Below are positions 45,234 to 55,460 of a stretch of DNA of 64,000 bases, piece after piece. The stretch is from Saprospiraceae bacterium (GTDB lineage: Bacteria; Bacteroidota; Bacteroidia; Chitinophagales; Saprospiraceae). The translations under genes were made by a program, and so were the position numbers. Position 1 is the first letter of the stretch, and each line of letters opens with the position of its first letter. The stretch is taken from NCBI GenBank assembly GCA_020627535.1, contig JAHDGU010000001.1, forward strand, positions 352,670-416,669. The letters are read 5' to 3'. Below the pieces are notes generated by a model, which worked only from the letters and a program-made list of their open reading frames with translations, searched no databases and was not told the DNA's origin.

Positions 45234-47603
45234 TCAAAATGGATATCCGATACCGACGTTGAGGTTGGCGTTTTCGAGCCTCAGATCTGAGATGCGGCGC
45301 AATACGATATGGCTATCAGTCCCTGGAAGCTCAAATGGGCTGCGAAGTTTGTAGCCTAAGTCAATACGTAGAATGAAGTATTTGAAATCTGTCCTCACGC
45401 CAAATCCTGTGCCGAGGGCAATCTGGTCGATAAAGTCACTGCTAAATTTGGCATTGGGTCGTTCATCATTGACCGTCCAGATATTTCCACCATCAAGAAA
45501 CACTGCTCCCTCAAAGATCCACCAGATATCAAAGCGATACTCCAGGTTAAATTCTATCCGAATGTCACCAGCTTGGTAAAATGGCAATGGATTGTCCGGT
45601 GGAGGATTGAAAATCGGATCTATGTAGCCGCCAGGTCCCAGTTCTCGGAGTTGCCATCCTCGTAGACTATTGGCTCCTCCTACTGCAAACTGTGAGATGT
45701 ATGGAACATTGATATCCACATCACTGCCAAATTTGCCAGTTCCAAAAGGCCGTACGATGCCCATCCCAATCCGCATGGCCAATTGCTGCTTTTTGAGAAA
45801 TTCTTTCCGTAGAGCAAAGTCAAAACTTACCTTGACATATTGAGCTAACTCGAGATCTGATATTCTCGCAGGAGCGCGTGCACCATTGAGAAGCAGATTG
45901 ACTAGATGGACTTCTCCTCCTGATAGCTCGAGATATGACTGAAAACCCCAGGAAAAATTGCTGAGGCTCAATCCGGATTCATACTGATAGCCTATCCGCT
46001 TAAAGAGAAATCCTGTAATAAGTCTATCGGTGAAACTGTTCTCTAGAAATCTATTGACGGCAAAGAGATTCTCAGCACTTGCAAATGTGGTAGGTGCAAA
46101 TAGACTTATACTCGTCTGGGTGTAGTCAATGGAGCGCTTTTGATCTGGTCGATAGCTGTAAGAGTAGTCTAGATTGACCTGATTGTAGTTCCAGAAATCT
46201 ACCAAGAAGTTGTAATTGTAAGCAGCTGATAGATCAGTGGTGGTCCTCTCGCTAAACTTCTCGTAGCTCGCGTCGGACCATAGTTTTTTACCACCTAGTT
46301 TGATACCTTGGATCGATTTGAATACGCCAAACCCATCTACGAATCTGGGGATTTGCAGAGAGGTCGAGACATCCACATTGAAACTATTGAAGGCGCGATT
46401 TTGTCGTCTAAGGTCAAATTCACCGAATACATTGGCTGTACTATTGAATAGCTCTGAGCCTTTGAGGAAATTTCTGTTTGTCAAGGCTAGACCTAGTCCA
46501 CCACCGACCAGAAATCTTTGCGAACCGATGGTCGCAAAATTGAACTCAATATCAGGTTCTAGTACCCATTTTTTGAGCTGAGGTGCGAGCTGGATATAGT
46601 AATCGACAATGTGTGTACCTGGCCGAGTCTTGGGCTTAATGGTGACAAAGCGAAAGGCTGTCAGATTATTGAGATTGCGATAGGTTCGATCCAAGTCAGA
46701 TTTGTTGAATGTCTGTCCAGGTCGTATGGCTACAGCATTGGCGATGGCACGTGGCCTGACTTCGCTAGATTCAGGTGGCTTCTGGAATATTAGGTCACCG
46801 AGGAAGTATTCTTCAGATTCTGCATTCACGGTGGGGGCGTAGTCGGGGTCGATATAGATATTACCGACAGTGAAGGTGGAGAAGCTATCTCGCCTAGGCT
46901 GCAAGATCCTAAGACTTGCGGCTACACGATATTCGTCTCGGATGAGCTCAAGCTTGTCGATATCACTGGCCCTAAACTCTGCATAGCCATTGTTATTGAG
47001 CAGAGTCGTGATGCGATTGACCTCAGCATTGTAGGTAGTCTGATCCACTGGTTCACCTACCTTAATCAGGGACTGGTCTTGGTAAGATTGTAAGAGCTGT
47101 AGTACTTGAGAGTCATCACACTTGTACTCAAAGCTCTTGTAAGTGTACTGCTCTCCTGGACTGACGTAGTAGTCGACCTTGGCTTTCTTTTTGGAGATCT
47201 TATCTTGAGAGCTGACCTCGGCATCAAAGTATCCTTTGGTAGCCAAATAGTTTGCTATGACGATCTCGGTTTCCTTGGTCTTTGCCGTATCATAGATGGT
47301 AGGAAGCTCTTCGATTTGCTTTTTCCTCCATCGGGAAAATGCATTGTCTTTTTGATTGTCCTTGGTTTGCGATTTGAAGTAGAAGTATTCTCGAGGCCAG
47401 AAGATGAAATTTGTGTTGGGCTTTTGTCTGTAAATGGCTTGCACACTGCCTTTGATGGTCGTTCGACTTTCGACTTTGCCTTGGAGCTTCAACTTGTTTT
47501 GGACCAGTAGGGCCTCATCCTCAGACAGGTATTTGGTCGTATTGCAAGCACCCAAAAGGAGAAGCAGGCCTAAGCAAAAGATTGTTGACTTCGCATGATT
47601 CAT
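45234..47603 (-). CDS. tamL: TamL-type outer-membrane assembly lipoprotein (BamA/TamA superfamily)
   Basis: A protein of 789 residues from the ATG at 47603 with a lipid cysteine (LLLLLGACNTTKYL). A POTRA-like region (about 40-330, with VKVDYYVSPGEQYTYKSFEY and RPGQTFNKSDLDRTYRNL) leads to a 16-strand barrel of the Omp85 type ending in FELPGTDSHIVL...NVGIGYPF. In Bacteroidota this lipidated homologue of TamA assembles outer-membrane proteins, usually beside tamB; tamB is not in this window. It diverges from the SpoU methyltransferase across 37 bases, a common neighbourhood. A longer frame to 47729 is disfavoured because it would hide the lipoprotein signal. Confidence 0.88.
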   Translation of the reverse strand: MNHAKSTIFCLGLLLLLGACNTTKYLSEDEALLVQNKLKLQGKVESRTTIKGSVQAIYRQKPNTNFIFWPREYFYFKSQTKDNQKDNAFSRWRKKQIEELPTIYDTAKTKETEIVIANYLATKGYFDAEVSSQDKISKKKAKVDYYVSPGEQYTYKSFEYKCDDSQVLQLLQSYQDQSLIKVGEPVDQTTYNAEVNRITTLLNNNGYAEFRASDIDKLELIRDEYRVAASLRILQPRRDSFSTFTVGNIYIDPDYAPTVNAESEEYFLGDLIFQKPPESSEVRPRAIANAVAIRPGQTFNKSDLDRTYRNLNNLTAFRFVTIKPKTRPGTHIVDYYIQLAPQLKKWVLEPDIEFNFATIGSQRFLVGGGLGLALTNRNFLKGSELFNSTANVFGEFDLRRQNRAFNSFNVDVSTSLQIPRFVDGFGVFKSIQGIKLGGKKLWSDASYEKFSERTTTDLSAAYNYNFLVDFWNYNQVNLDYSYSYRPDQKRSIDYTQTSISLFAPTTFASAENLFAVNRFLENSFTDRLITGFLFKRIGYQYESGLSLSNFSWGFQSYLELSGGEVHLVNLLLNGARAPARISDLELAQYVKVSFDFALRKEFLKKQQLAMRIGMGIVRPFGTGKFGSDVDINVPYISQFAVGGANSLRGWQLRELGPGGYIDPIFNPPPDNPLPFYQAGDIRIEFNLEYRFDIWWIFEGAVFLDGGNIWTVNDERPNAKFSSDFIDQIALGTGFGVRTDFKYFILRIDLGYKLRSPFELPGTDSHIVLRRISDLRLENANLNVGIGYPF

Positions 47604-47640
47604 ACTGTGCTTTCGACCTGAGTATATAACTTTCGCCCTT

Positions 47641-48375
47641 ATGATCTCAAAATTACGGATTAAATACCTCCGTTCTCTACAACAGAAAAAGTACAGATCG
47701 GAGCACAAAAGCTTTGTTATCGAAAACAAAAAGTTGATCCTTGAGCTCCTCCGTAATCAGGCTGATTGCATCTCAGAGCTCTATGTCTTGCCTGGACTGG
47801 AAGATGAGCTTCAAGGTCTAGCAGGGAAGTATGAGCTCATAGATTCAAGAGATCTTAAAAGCATCAGTCAACTATCTACACCCAGTGGCATGATTGCCGC
47901 GTGTTCATATTTGCATCATGATCTAGCTAGTCAAGACACCATGGCACATCGTAGGATGCTCTTCCTAGATGGCATCCAAGATCCAGGCAATCTAGGTGCG
48001 ATCATGAGGATCGCTGATTGGTTTGGTGTCGACCTTCTCGTGCTCTCACCGGATAGTGTGGATCCCTACAATATCAAGGCAGTGCATAGCAGCATGGGAA
48101 GCCTCTATCGCGTGTCCTGGAGTATCGCCACGCTTGGAGATCTACAGCGATGCACAGACGCGCCTGTCTATCTCACTGATATGTCTGGCAAAGACTACCG
48201 AACGGACTTACCTGACAGATACATACTTGTCATCGGAAACGAGGGCCGAGGAATCCGAGATTCTCTGAAGAAAGGTGCCACAAACGTTGTGACCATTCCA
48301 CGTACGATCAATTCTAGAGCAGAATCTCTCAACGCGGCCATGTCGACTGCGGTGATCCTATCTCGCTGGTCCTAG
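47641..48375 (+). CDS. SpoU/TrmH-family RNA 2'-O-methyltransferase
   Basis: A 244-residue SPOUT enzyme that methylates ribose in rRNA or tRNA with S-adenosylmethionine. An N-terminal SpoU substrate-binding region (RIKYLRSLQQKKYRSEHKSF) precedes the knotted catalytic fold: DGIQDPGNLGAIMRIADWFG, SMGSLYRV, VIGNEGRGIRDSL and TIPRTINSRAESLNAAMSTA. The target nucleotide is unknown. Its stop overlaps the stop of the convergent tlpA-like gene in a shared CTAG. Confidence 0.92.
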   Translation: MISKLRIKYLRSLQQKKYRSEHKSFVIENKKLILELLRNQADCISELYVLPGLEDELQGLAGKYELIDSRDLKSISQLSTPSGMIAACSYLHHDLASQDTMAHRRMLFLDGIQDPGNLGAIMRIADWFGVDLLVLSPDSVDPYNIKAVHSSMGSLYRVSWSIATLGDLQRCTDAPVYLTDMSGKDYRTDLPDRYILVIGNEGRGIRDSLKKGATNVVTIPRTINSRAESLNAAMSTAVILSRWS

Positions 48376-49469
48376 AGCAGCTTTTGAATCTCTAGCTCTA
48401 GGCTTCCTCTTCTGGTAGGATCGACTGCGGCAATCATACCTTCTTTATCGATAAGAAAAGTCTTTGGAATTCCCGTCACACCATATTCTCTGGCAGCTGG
48501 ACAGTTCCATTTTTCGAGATCAGAGACGTGATAATCCCACTCAAGACCGTCTTTGTCGATCGCTGCTTGCCATCGTTTTTTGCCATTGGCTTTTTGAGCA
48601 GCGATTTGATCTGGCGATGCATTTTTGAGCCTTCGGAGGTCAGGTCCATCAAGTGATACACTGTAGACAGTAAAGCCTTTGTTCTTGTATTTTTTGTAAG
48701 TCTCCACGACATGCGGATTGGCTCTTCTACAAGGTCCACACCAGCTCGCCCAGAAGTCAAGAAGTACGACCTGCCCTTTGAGATCGCTCAGTTTCATCTC
48801 TTCCCCGTCGATGCTTGGCATAGCGATATCTGGCGCCGGCTGTCCTACTTGGATTTTTGCATTTCGACGTGCCTTTGCCACTGCCGCTTCTAGGCTTTTG
48901 ATTTCTCCGTTGTACTTCTTGGTAAATGCAGCATCTGGGTAGCTTTTGCTCATTTTGGCGTAAGCCTCCTTATGCATTTCCATTGCCTGTGGTGAAAACT
49001 TGTATTTGTCATAGACTAGCTGAGCCGCCGCAAATGGATTTTCTATGGATTTGACCTCAGCAAGCACATCCGCGGTGCTAAATTTTGCGTCAAACTTCTT
49101 CATAGCACTGATGAAATCGTTGCTTGCACTGCTGCCTTCAACTTCATAGGTATAGCTATTGAGTCCGTCTAGCGCCCCTTTGATGTGGATTTTATCGCTG
49201 TCTTTGATAAATGCAGCCTTTTGTCGACCGATACGAATGTTATACACTCCATCAGCGAGTGGCGTCTCTGAAGTGAAATGAAACTTGCCTGCTGCATCTG
49301 TTTCCAGTTTTTGCACCACAGTTCGACTATCTAGTTCCACTTTGTCAAGGAATACAGGCATACTTGGTGCACCAGTTATTTCACCAGATATGCCATTGCC
49401 ACTTGCACTATCACAGGCTTGAAGGATGGCAATTGAAATAGCGAAAAATAAGACGTGTATACGATTCAT
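48372..49469 (-). CDS. TlpA-family thioredoxin-like lipoprotein with DUF4369-like N-domain
   Basis: A 365-residue lipoprotein (signal ending QACDSASG). The N-terminal 100 residues form the DUF4369-like beta-rich domain (ISGEITGAPSMPVFLDKVEL). A helical middle region (about 125-205) follows, then a thioredoxin fold with LLDFWASWCGPCRRANPHV and the cis-proline TGIPKTFLIDKEG. TlpA/ResA proteins act as thiol-disulfide reductases in the periplasm, often for cytochrome maturation, fitting the several c-type haem proteins here, but this link is inference. It follows purL after four bases. A motif variant TTTTGGCGTAAGCC is at 48953. Confidence 0.9.
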   Translation of the reverse strand: MNRIHVLFFAISIAILQACDSASGNGISGEITGAPSMPVFLDKVELDSRTVVQKLETDAAGKFHFTSETPLADGVYNIRIGRQKAAFIKDSDKIHIKGALDGLNSYTYEVEGSSASNDFISAMKKFDAKFSTADVLAEVKSIENPFAAAQLVYDKYKFSPQAMEMHKEAYAKMSKSYPDAAFTKKYNGEIKSLEAAVAKARRNAKIQVGQPAPDIAMPSIDGEEMKLSDLKGQVVLLDFWASWCGPCRRANPHVVETYKKYKNKGFTVYSVSLDGPDLRRLKNASPDQIAAQKANGKKRWQAAIDKDGLEWDYHVSDLEKWNCPAAREYGVTGIPKTFLIDKEGMIAAVDPTRRGSLELEIQKLL

Positions 49470-49473
49470 GATA

Positions 49474-51705
49474 TTATGCTTCTAGTACTTGCTCTAATGA
49501 TGTCTGATAATGCTGCTTCCAAGTGTCTATGTGCCCAAATGGTTCACCATCGATGTGTAATTCACCTTGATTAACACTACCTAGAAATGTGTATGGATGA
49601 TCTCCCAGTTGTGCCTTGAGCCGATCTAGATCACCTGGAGATGTGGAGACAATCACTCTGCTTTGGCTTTCGCCAAAAAGAAATGCGTCTTTTCGAATAT
49701 CTGTGTCGCAGTTGATATCAAAACCAAGGGAAGATGTCATCGCTGATTCCAAGAGAGCTGTAAACAAGCCACCTTCGGATATGTCTTGGATGCTCTTGAC
49801 CAGATTGGACTCAATGAGTGAGGACACGATCTGCTGCAAGTCTAGTTCTTCTTCTAGCTCAAAGTGTGGGCAGGGACTATGGTATATCTCATGATGCTTC
49901 ATGAGGTACTCGCTGGATCCCAAATCTGCATGTGCCTCGCCGAGCATCACAATGATGTCTCCATGATCCTTAAAGTGCAAGGTGGTACGATGCGATCGAT
50001 CCTCAATGACTCCAAGCATACCTATGGTCGGTGTCGGCTGTATGGGCTCTGTTTTGCCATCAATGGTAGTCTGATTGTAAAAACTGACATTACCACCAGT
50101 CACTGGTGTATTGAGTGCTCGACAGGCATCTCCCATGCCACGGATGGCTTCTTTGAACTGATAGTAGACGCCTTTGTCATGAGGATTGCCGAAGTTGAGG
50201 CAATTGGTGATCGCAAGCGGTTTGCCACCACTGCACACAATGTTTCTTGCAGCCTCGCAGACTGCGATCATGGCTCCTTTGTACGGGTCTGCATAGACGT
50301 ATGAGCTGTTGCAATCTGTGCTCATGGCGAGGTCGAGATCGGTCCCTTTGACGCGGATCACTGATGCCGTCATCGGTAGGGTGGTCCCTGTGTTATTGGT
50401 TCGGACGGTATGATCATACTGCTCATAGATCCATTGCTTGGAAGCAATCGTTCCACTAGATATGAGATTCCATGCAGCTTGCTTGAAGTCATCAGGTTGA
50501 GGGATGTCAGCTAGTGAAAATGCTGCGATCTCATCCATGTAAGAGGGTCGCTCATACTCACGATCATAGACTGGCGCGCCACCACCCAGGACGAGACTAT
50601 CTGCATCAACATCCGCCACGAGGTCCTTTCCTTCATAAAATCTAAGACGACCCGTATCCGTCACCACACCGATCTCGGCACAGTTAAGATCCCATTTGTC
50701 AAAGATTTTTAGCAACTCTTGCTCTCTCCCTTTCTGGACCACCATGAGCATTCTTTCTTGGCTTTCGCTCAAAAGGATTTCGAATGCCTTCATATTCGCC
50801 TGCCGAGTAGGGACCAGATCTAGGCGAATATCCATCCCAGTCTTCGACTTGGCACTCATCTCACTAGTACTGCAAGTGATACCCGCTGCCCCCATGTCTT
50901 GCACTCCTACAAGCGCACCAGTCTGTATGGCTTCTAGTGTAGCCTCTAGGAGGAGTTTTTCTTGAAATGGATCTCCCACTTGCACTGCTGGAAGATCATC
51001 GGCACTATTTTCTGTCAGATCACCGCTAGCGAAAGTCGCTCCATGAATACCATCTCGTCCGGTAGCACTCCCAACGATAAATACGGGATTGCCTGGTCCA
51101 TCGGCACAAGCGCTAGCAGTCTCGCCGTGCTTCACGATGCCCACAGACATGGCATTGACCAGGATATTTTGTCGATAACAAGGGTGGAAGTATACTTCTC
51201 CTCCCACTGTAGGCACACCAAGACAGTTGCCATAGTCGCCAATTCCACTGACTACTCCACGCACCAGACCTTGCATATGCTTGCTACTCAGTGGTCCAAA
51301 CCTCAAGGAATTGAGCGCAGCGATTGGACGTGCACCCATGGTGAAGATATCTCTGTGGATACCTCCTACACCGGTGGCGGCTCCTTGATATGGTTCTACG
51401 GCAGAGGGATGGTTGTGGCTTTCGATCTTAAAGGCACAGGCCAATCCATCTCCAAGGTCAACCAGCCCAGCATTTTCTTCACCGGCCTCTACGAGGAGCC
51501 TTCCACCTGATCTCGGTAAGGTCTTAAGATACTTGATCGAGTTCTTGTAAGAGCAGTGCTCTGACCACATCACAGAGTAGATACTGAGCTCGGTGAAGTT
51601 TGGCTCTCGCTCGAGATAGCCGCATATCATGTCGTACTCGGCTTCACTCAGGCCGAGCTTTGCTGCTGTCTCTACATTTTGCTGTCTACTCGATTGGTCC
51701 GCCAT
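49474..51705 (-). CDS. purL: Phosphoribosylformylglycinamidine synthase, PurL subunit
   Basis: A 743-residue short-form PurL, the synthase subunit for the fourth step of purine biosynthesis; it uses separate PurQ and PurS for glutamine ammonia, not seen here. Signatures are [55 protein letters not shown] and, in the C-terminal half, the [12 protein letters not shown] motif. The ATG at 51705 is chosen: it follows an AGGAG at 51709-51713 and leaves room for a -7 element at 51723-51730; longer frames to 51858 run into the divergent dehydrogenase gene. The tlpA-like gene follows closely. Confidence 0.94.
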   Translation of the reverse strand: MADQSSRQQNVETAAKLGLSEAEYDMICGYLEREPNFTELSIYSVMWSEHCSYKNSIKYLKTLPRSGGRLLVEAGEENAGLVDLGDGLACAFKIESHNHPSAVEPYQGAATGVGGIHRDIFTMGARPIAALNSLRFGPLSSKHMQGLVRGVVSGIGDYGNCLGVPTVGGEVYFHPCYRQNILVNAMSVGIVKHGETASACADGPGNPVFIVGSATGRDGIHGATFASGDLTENSADDLPAVQVGDPFQEKLLLEATLEAIQTGALVGVQDMGAAGITCSTSEMSAKSKTGMDIRLDLVPTRQANMKAFEILLSESQERMLMVVQKGREQELLKIFDKWDLNCAEIGVVTDTGRLRFYEGKDLVADVDADSLVLGGGAPVYDREYERPSYMDEIAAFSLADIPQPDDFKQAAWNLISSGTIASKQWIYEQYDHTVRTNNTGTTLPMTASVIRVKGTDLDLAMSTDCNSSYVYADPYKGAMIAVCEAARNIVCSGGKPLAITNCLNFGNPHDKGVYYQFKEAIRGMGDACRALNTPVTGGNVSFYNQTTIDGKTEPIQPTPTIGMLGVIEDRSHRTTLHFKDHGDIIVMLGEAHADLGSSEYLMKHHEIYHSPCPHFELEEELDLQQIVSSLIESNLVKSIQDISEGGLFTALLESAMTSSLGFDINCDTDIRKDAFLFGESQSRVIVSTSPGDLDRLKAQLGDHPYTFLGSVNQGELHIDGEPFGHIDTWKQHYQTSLEQVLEA

Positions 51706-51722
51706 GTCTCCTAGATTAGCTG

Positions 51723-51730
51723 CAAATATA
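51723..51730 (-). promoter_or_regulatory. Candidate -7 element TATATTTG for purL
   Basis: On the minus strand TATATTTG, exact TAnnTTTG, 17 bases before the purL ATG; together with AGGAG at 51709-51713 it supports the chosen start. Confidence 0.5.
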
Positions 51731-51761
51731 TTACTTGACTGAAGCATATATAGATTTTTGC

Positions 51762-51769
51762 TATGTTTG
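51762..51769 (+). promoter_or_regulatory. Candidate -7 element TATGTTTG for the dehydrogenase gene
   Basis: An exact TAnnTTTG match 25 bases before the ATG at 51795, in the divergent intergenic region shared with purL. Confidence 0.5.
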
Positions 51770-51794
51770 ACGCCTTCACCAAACAAAGCAGAAT

Positions 51795-52502
51795 ATGTAC
51801 GATCTGAAGGGGAAAGTCGCACTCGTGACCGGGGGCTCACTTGGTATAGGAAGGGCAACAGCAGCTGCTCTCAAGGAGAGAGGTGCAGATGTCATTATCA
51901 CGGGGCGCAATGCAGATCGACTCCAACAAGCCGCGGCAGCCCTAGGCGTAGAAGCATTTGTGGCTGATGTTGCAAAAGAAGCCGAGGTGATAGCGACGAT
52001 GGAACAGGTCATGGCTAGACACGGCAGACTTGATATCCTGGTAAACAATGCTGGACTTGGAAGAGGTTGGAAACCCGTAGATGAGCTCTCACTTGACGAT
52101 TTCCATTATGTCTATGGAGTCAATGTTTTTGGGCTGGCCATGATGACAAGAGAGGCAGCTAAAGTCTTTAAGCAACAACAGTCGGGCAACATTGTCAATA
52201 TTGCAAGCACGGCTGCCCTCAAAGGCTATGCAACAGGTACGGTGTACAGTTCCAGCAAGTTTGCCCTCCGCGGTATGACGGAGTGCTGGAGAGCCGAACT
52301 GCGTCCACACAATGTCCGCGTATTCCTGATCAATCCCAGTGAAGTCACGACAGCTTTTCGGAGTACGGAAGGCATTGAGCGCCCGGATGAAGACAATAAA
52401 TTGCGGAGCGAAGAAATCGCACATGCCATTTGCGCTGCACTCCAGATGGATCCAAGAGGTTTTATTCCAGAGCTGACGGTATGGGCGACCAATCCATTTT
52501 GA
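51795..52502 (+). CDS. Short-chain dehydrogenase/reductase
   Basis: A classical SDR of 235 residues with the glycine motif [13 protein letters not shown] (residues 12-24), DILVNNAG, the serine in [15 protein letters not shown] and [10 protein letters not shown] as the catalytic Tyr-x3-Lys. Resembles 3-oxoacyl-ACP reductase/FabG-like and general alcohol dehydrogenases; substrate not predictable. Its 3' end overlaps the VOC gene by 22 bases. It diverges from purL, with separate -7 elements for each. Confidence 0.88.
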   Translation: MYDLKGKVALVTGGSLGIGRATAAALKERGADVIITGRNADRLQQAAAALGVEAFVADVAKEAEVIATMEQVMARHGRLDILVNNAGLGRGWKPVDELSLDDFHYVYGVNVFGLAMMTREAAKVFKQQQSGNIVNIASTAALKGYATGTVYSSSKFALRGMTECWRAELRPHNVRVFLINPSEVTTAFRSTEGIERPDEDNKLRSEEIAHAICAALQMDPRGFIPELTVWATNPF

Positions 52503-52900
52503 CTCCTGGGAGAAGGATTTTTCAGTTCGCACTCGTCGTGGGTGATTATGACGAGGCGATCAGATGGTACTGTGATCGTCTAGATTTTGTTCTCCTAGAG
52601 GATACTAGCTTGTCTGAGACAAAAAGATGGGTCCGTGTCGCACCTCATGAGCAATCTGAAATGTCCATCCTTTTGGCGAAAGCCGCTACGCCGAAGCAAT
52701 CTGAGAGTATCGGCAATCAGACGGGAGGTCGCGTATTTCTCTTTATGCACACGGATGATCTCGATCGTGATCACCGCCAGCTCCTTGATGCTAATGTGAA
52801 GATCGTGAGAGAACCCGTAGTGGAAGAGTGGGGTAAAGTCCTTGTTTTTGCTGATCTCTATGGCAATCTTTGGGATCTGATAGAACCACCTAGATACTAG
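52481..52900 (+). CDS. Glyoxalase/VOC-superfamily protein
   Basis: A 139-residue protein from the ATG at 52481. It has the vicinal-oxygen-chelate pattern: RIFQFALVVGDYDEAIRWY, RVFLFMHTDDLDRDHRQLL and LVFADLYGNLWDLIEP. The metal ligands of true glyoxalases are not clearly matched, so a binding or bleomycin-resistance-like role is equally likely. It overlaps the dehydrogenase end by 22 bases and its stop shares CTAG with the convergent glycosyltransferase. Confidence 0.8.
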   Translation: MGDQSILTPGRRIFQFALVVGDYDEAIRWYCDRLDFVLLEDTSLSETKRWVRVAPHEQSEMSILLAKAATPKQSESIGNQTGGRVFLFMHTDDLDRDHRQLLDANVKIVREPVVEEWGKVLVFADLYGNLWDLIEPPRY

Positions 52901-53574
52901 GCCTTTTGGCCAAACGATAGGATCCTTCGATACCAAGGTCTATCACGCCAAGTTCCAGAGCAGTGATGTATGCCATAAGAAAAATCATCTTGCACGATCG
53001 CGCGATATGCATTTTCCGTCTTTGGTGTTGGTGGATGGAATAGCCTGCGCTCGGGCATATGAGGTCTATCACCTTTCCAAGTCTCGAGGGCCCGTGTCAG
53101 AAATATCGGTCCTGTAATTTCTTCTGGATCCCTATCCCGTGGATGATCTTCATCTACAAGCATATCGATCACATGCTCCCAAAATGGATGACCAGCCTCT
53201 GACGCAAACACACAATTGCCGATCCGAAATCCTTCTTTGCTCTGAGATTCTCTGCTGACTGGTAACACAAGTCTATGATCTGATAGGTCAAATGTCTTAA
53301 GCATCTCATAATCGAGATCAGCATATAAACCTCCATGCACCATCATATAGACGTAGCGAACCACATCTGCCCGGCAGATACCTCGTGAGTAGGAATTGTA
53401 AGTATCGAGAAGACGAGGGCATCTGCTCTCGACGAGATGAAGATTGTCATCGTCTGTCCACAGGCGATACTCCCAAGACGGATGTCGCGTTTGAATCAAA
53501 GATTGGTACTCTTGCCAAGCTGGTGGAACATGGCTAGACTTCCAACTCTGATGGATGATCTGAGGAATAGCCAT
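52897..53574 (-). CDS. GT32-family glycosyltransferase (capsular/Gly_transf_sug type)
   Basis: A 225-residue sugar transferase with IPQIIHQSWKSSHVPPAW at the N-terminus, SRGICRADVVRYVYMMVHGG, the metal-binding DXD in LYADLDYEM near residue 98 and GPIFLTRALE. It uses a nucleotide sugar; the acceptor is unknown. The start is two bases downstream of the pfkA stop, so it probably shares a transcript with pfkA. It could add a sugar to a surface polysaccharide. Confidence 0.85.
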   Translation of the reverse strand: MAIPQIIHQSWKSSHVPPAWQEYQSLIQTRHPSWEYRLWTDDDNLHLVESRCPRLLDTYNSYSRGICRADVVRYVYMMVHGGLYADLDYEMLKTFDLSDHRLVLPVSRESQSKEGFRIGNCVFASEAGHPFWEHVIDMLVDEDHPRDRDPEEITGPIFLTRALETWKGDRPHMPERRLFHPPTPKTENAYRAIVQDDFSYGIHHCSGTWRDRPWYRRILSFGQKA

Positions 53575-53576
53575 GA

Positions 53577-54548
53577 CTATGATGCCAGTACCTTGGCGAC
53601 TTGCAGTAGGTCAGCTCTGACCCTTTTCTGCTTGTGTATCGCATCTTCAAAGGGTACTTCTGAGATTTCGCCATTTTTGATGCCGAGCATGACACCTTTC
53701 TTGCCGTCGCACATGGCATTGACTGCAGCATAGCCGAGACGACTGGATAGAACACGATCTATGGCTGTAGGGCTACCGCCTCGCTGTAGATGCCCGATGA
53801 TGGCAACTCGGATCTCGCGTTCTGGAAATTTTTCTTGTACCTGTTTTGCTACTTCTTGGATATCACCGAGCCCACTTCCTTCGGCTACGATGACCAGATT
53901 AAAAAGTTTTCTCCGGCTCTTGACGGTAGACAGTGCACTGATCAATTCATCCATTGTCTCCATTTCTTCGGGTATTAGGATGTCACTGGCACCAGATCCG
54001 ATTCCTGTATTGAGGGCAATAAATCCCGCATGCCGTCCCATGACCTCGATGAAGAAAATCCGATTGTGACTATCTGCTGTATCTCTGATTTTATCAACAG
54101 CCTCTATGGCCGTATTGACAGCTGTGTCGAATCCAATGGTGAGATCTGTCCCATAGAGATCATTGTCAATGGTTCCTGGCAGTCCCACGATCGGAAAGTC
54201 ATACTCCTCCATGAAGACTTTGGCACCTGTGAGAGTACCATTCCCGCCGATGGCGATCAATCCATCAATTCCATAGGCCTCCAGTACAGAATGAGCTTTT
54301 CTCCTTCCCTCTACTGTCATGAACTCCTTGCTTCTAGCTGTCTTCAGTACGGTACCGCCACGATGGATGATATTGGCCATGTCTTTATTGGTCAATTTTT
54401 TGATATCACCCTCGATCAGACCTTGATAGCCACGATAAATACCGTATACCTCTAGGTCATGATGATTGGCTGTACGAACCACCGCCCTGATCGCAGCATT
54501 CATGCCTGGAGCATCCCCACCTGAACTGAATACAGCAATTTTTTTCAT
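53577..54548 (-). CDS. pfkA: ATP-dependent 6-phosphofructokinase
   Basis: The 323-residue glycolytic enzyme phosphorylates fructose 6-phosphate with ATP. The start at 54548 gives MKKIAVFSSGGDAPGMNAAI, with GGD for ATP binding; GTIDNDLYGTDLTIGFDTA holds the catalytic TIDND; and GHLQRGGSPTAIDR closes the substrate site. The GGNGTL sequence (with Gly in the ATP position) indicates an ATP-type rather than PPi-type enzyme. A longer frame to 54662 would overlap the upstream BadF-type gene and lacks homology. It lies one base after that gene's stop. Confidence 0.95.
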   Translation of the reverse strand: MKKIAVFSSGGDAPGMNAAIRAVVRTANHHDLEVYGIYRGYQGLIEGDIKKLTNKDMANIIHRGGTVLKTARSKEFMTVEGRRKAHSVLEAYGIDGLIAIGGNGTLTGAKVFMEEYDFPIVGLPGTIDNDLYGTDLTIGFDTAVNTAIEAVDKIRDTADSHNRIFFIEVMGRHAGFIALNTGIGSGASDILIPEEMETMDELISALSTVKSRRKLFNLVIVAEGSGLGDIQEVAKQVQEKFPEREIRVAIIGHLQRGGSPTAIDRVLSSRLGYAAVNAMCDGKKGVMLGIKNGEISEVPFEDAIHKQKRVRADLLQVAKVLAS

Positions 54549-54549
54549 T

Positions 54550-55386
54550 TCACTCACGATTTTTGGATGTGTAATACTTGACGATAGCCGGCATGGGAGT
54601 CGGTAAAATACTTCCGACTTGATGGCCTTGCTCCTGGAGATATGCTCGCAAGCTCTCTCCAATACGAGTTGCTACCGTGCCCACGAAGTGGATGGGCAAA
54701 GTTAGATTTTTCATCAGTGGCCTAATCTGGAACTTGTAGTAGTCTTCGATCGCCATAAGAATGATATGTTCGATTTCAGGATTATCCAAAATGGGCTCAA
54801 ATTCTTTGAAAAAACTTGCCATTACAGCATTTGCCTTGGGTTCCGCGATGATCTCGTCCATTGCCCGATATCCTGATTCTCGTAAGACATCGGTAATGAT
54901 TGCTGAGATCTCTCTATCCATAAAGCCAATATTGTGTCTTTCCAGGATTCTGCGCGCTAAGTCGTATCCTGAGCATTCTTCGCCTAGTGGGTAGCCTAGG
55001 TTACTACTGAGCTTGAGATGGCCCTCGATATATGTACATGTGGAGCTGCCGGTGCCCAGGATACCAATGACACCATCAAGATCTCCACAACAAGCATGCG
55101 CAGCTCCTGTGAGGTCTGAGTAGACAGTGACATGGGACTGATCAAAGAAAGTCTGTATGATGCTCGTGACCTTGTCACGTGGTTCGATCCTGAAACAGCC
55201 CGTACCATAATAGATGATTCGTGAGGCTTCCGCCAAAAAACTGGGATCTGATACTAGTTGTGACAATGCATCAATCAAGATCTCGTCAGGATGATAATTT
55301 GGGTTATACCCAGGTGTTTTCCACTTAGCTCCTGAGGTGAGGCCATACCACAATGTATTGGATGATCCAGCATCAGCTATTATCAT
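54550..55386 (-). CDS. BadF/BadG-type ATPase (N-acetylglucosamine-kinase-like)
   Basis: A 278-residue ASKHA-fold protein: MIIADAGSSNTLWYGL (phosphate 1 loop), VYSDLTGAAHACCG, IGILGTGSSTCTYI, and the adenosine-motif region FVGTVATRIG. Related proteins are N-acetylglucosamine kinases or activators; the substrate is not fixed by eye. Its coupling to pfkA (one-base gap) suggests sugar phosphate metabolism. A motif copy is at 55225. Confidence 0.85.
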   Translation of the reverse strand: MIIADAGSSNTLWYGLTSGAKWKTPGYNPNYHPDEILIDALSQLVSDPSFLAEASRIIYYGTGCFRIEPRDKVTSIIQTFFDQSHVTVYSDLTGAAHACCGDLDGVIGILGTGSSTCTYIEGHLKLSSNLGYPLGEECSGYDLARRILERHNIGFMDREISAIITDVLRESGYRAMDEIIAEPKANAVMASFFKEFEPILDNPEIEHIILMAIEDYYKFQIRPLMKNLTLPIHFVGTVATRIGESLRAYLQEQGHQVGSILPTPMPAIVKYYTSKNRE

Positions 55387-55434
55387 GCTACGAACCTACA
55401 AATTAAAGCTCGCTAGAGCGTTCTGATATCCCTA

Positions 55435-55450
55435 ATTTCGATCTCGAAAT
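55435..55450. promoter_or_regulatory. Palindrome ATTTCGA-TC-TCGAAAT upstream of hbd
   Basis: A perfect seven-base inverted repeat with a two-base spacer, ending ten bases before the hbd ATG at 55461. It could be an operator or part of the promoter; no bound regulator is identifiable. Confidence 0.35.
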
Positions 55451-55460
55451 CAAGCAGCTT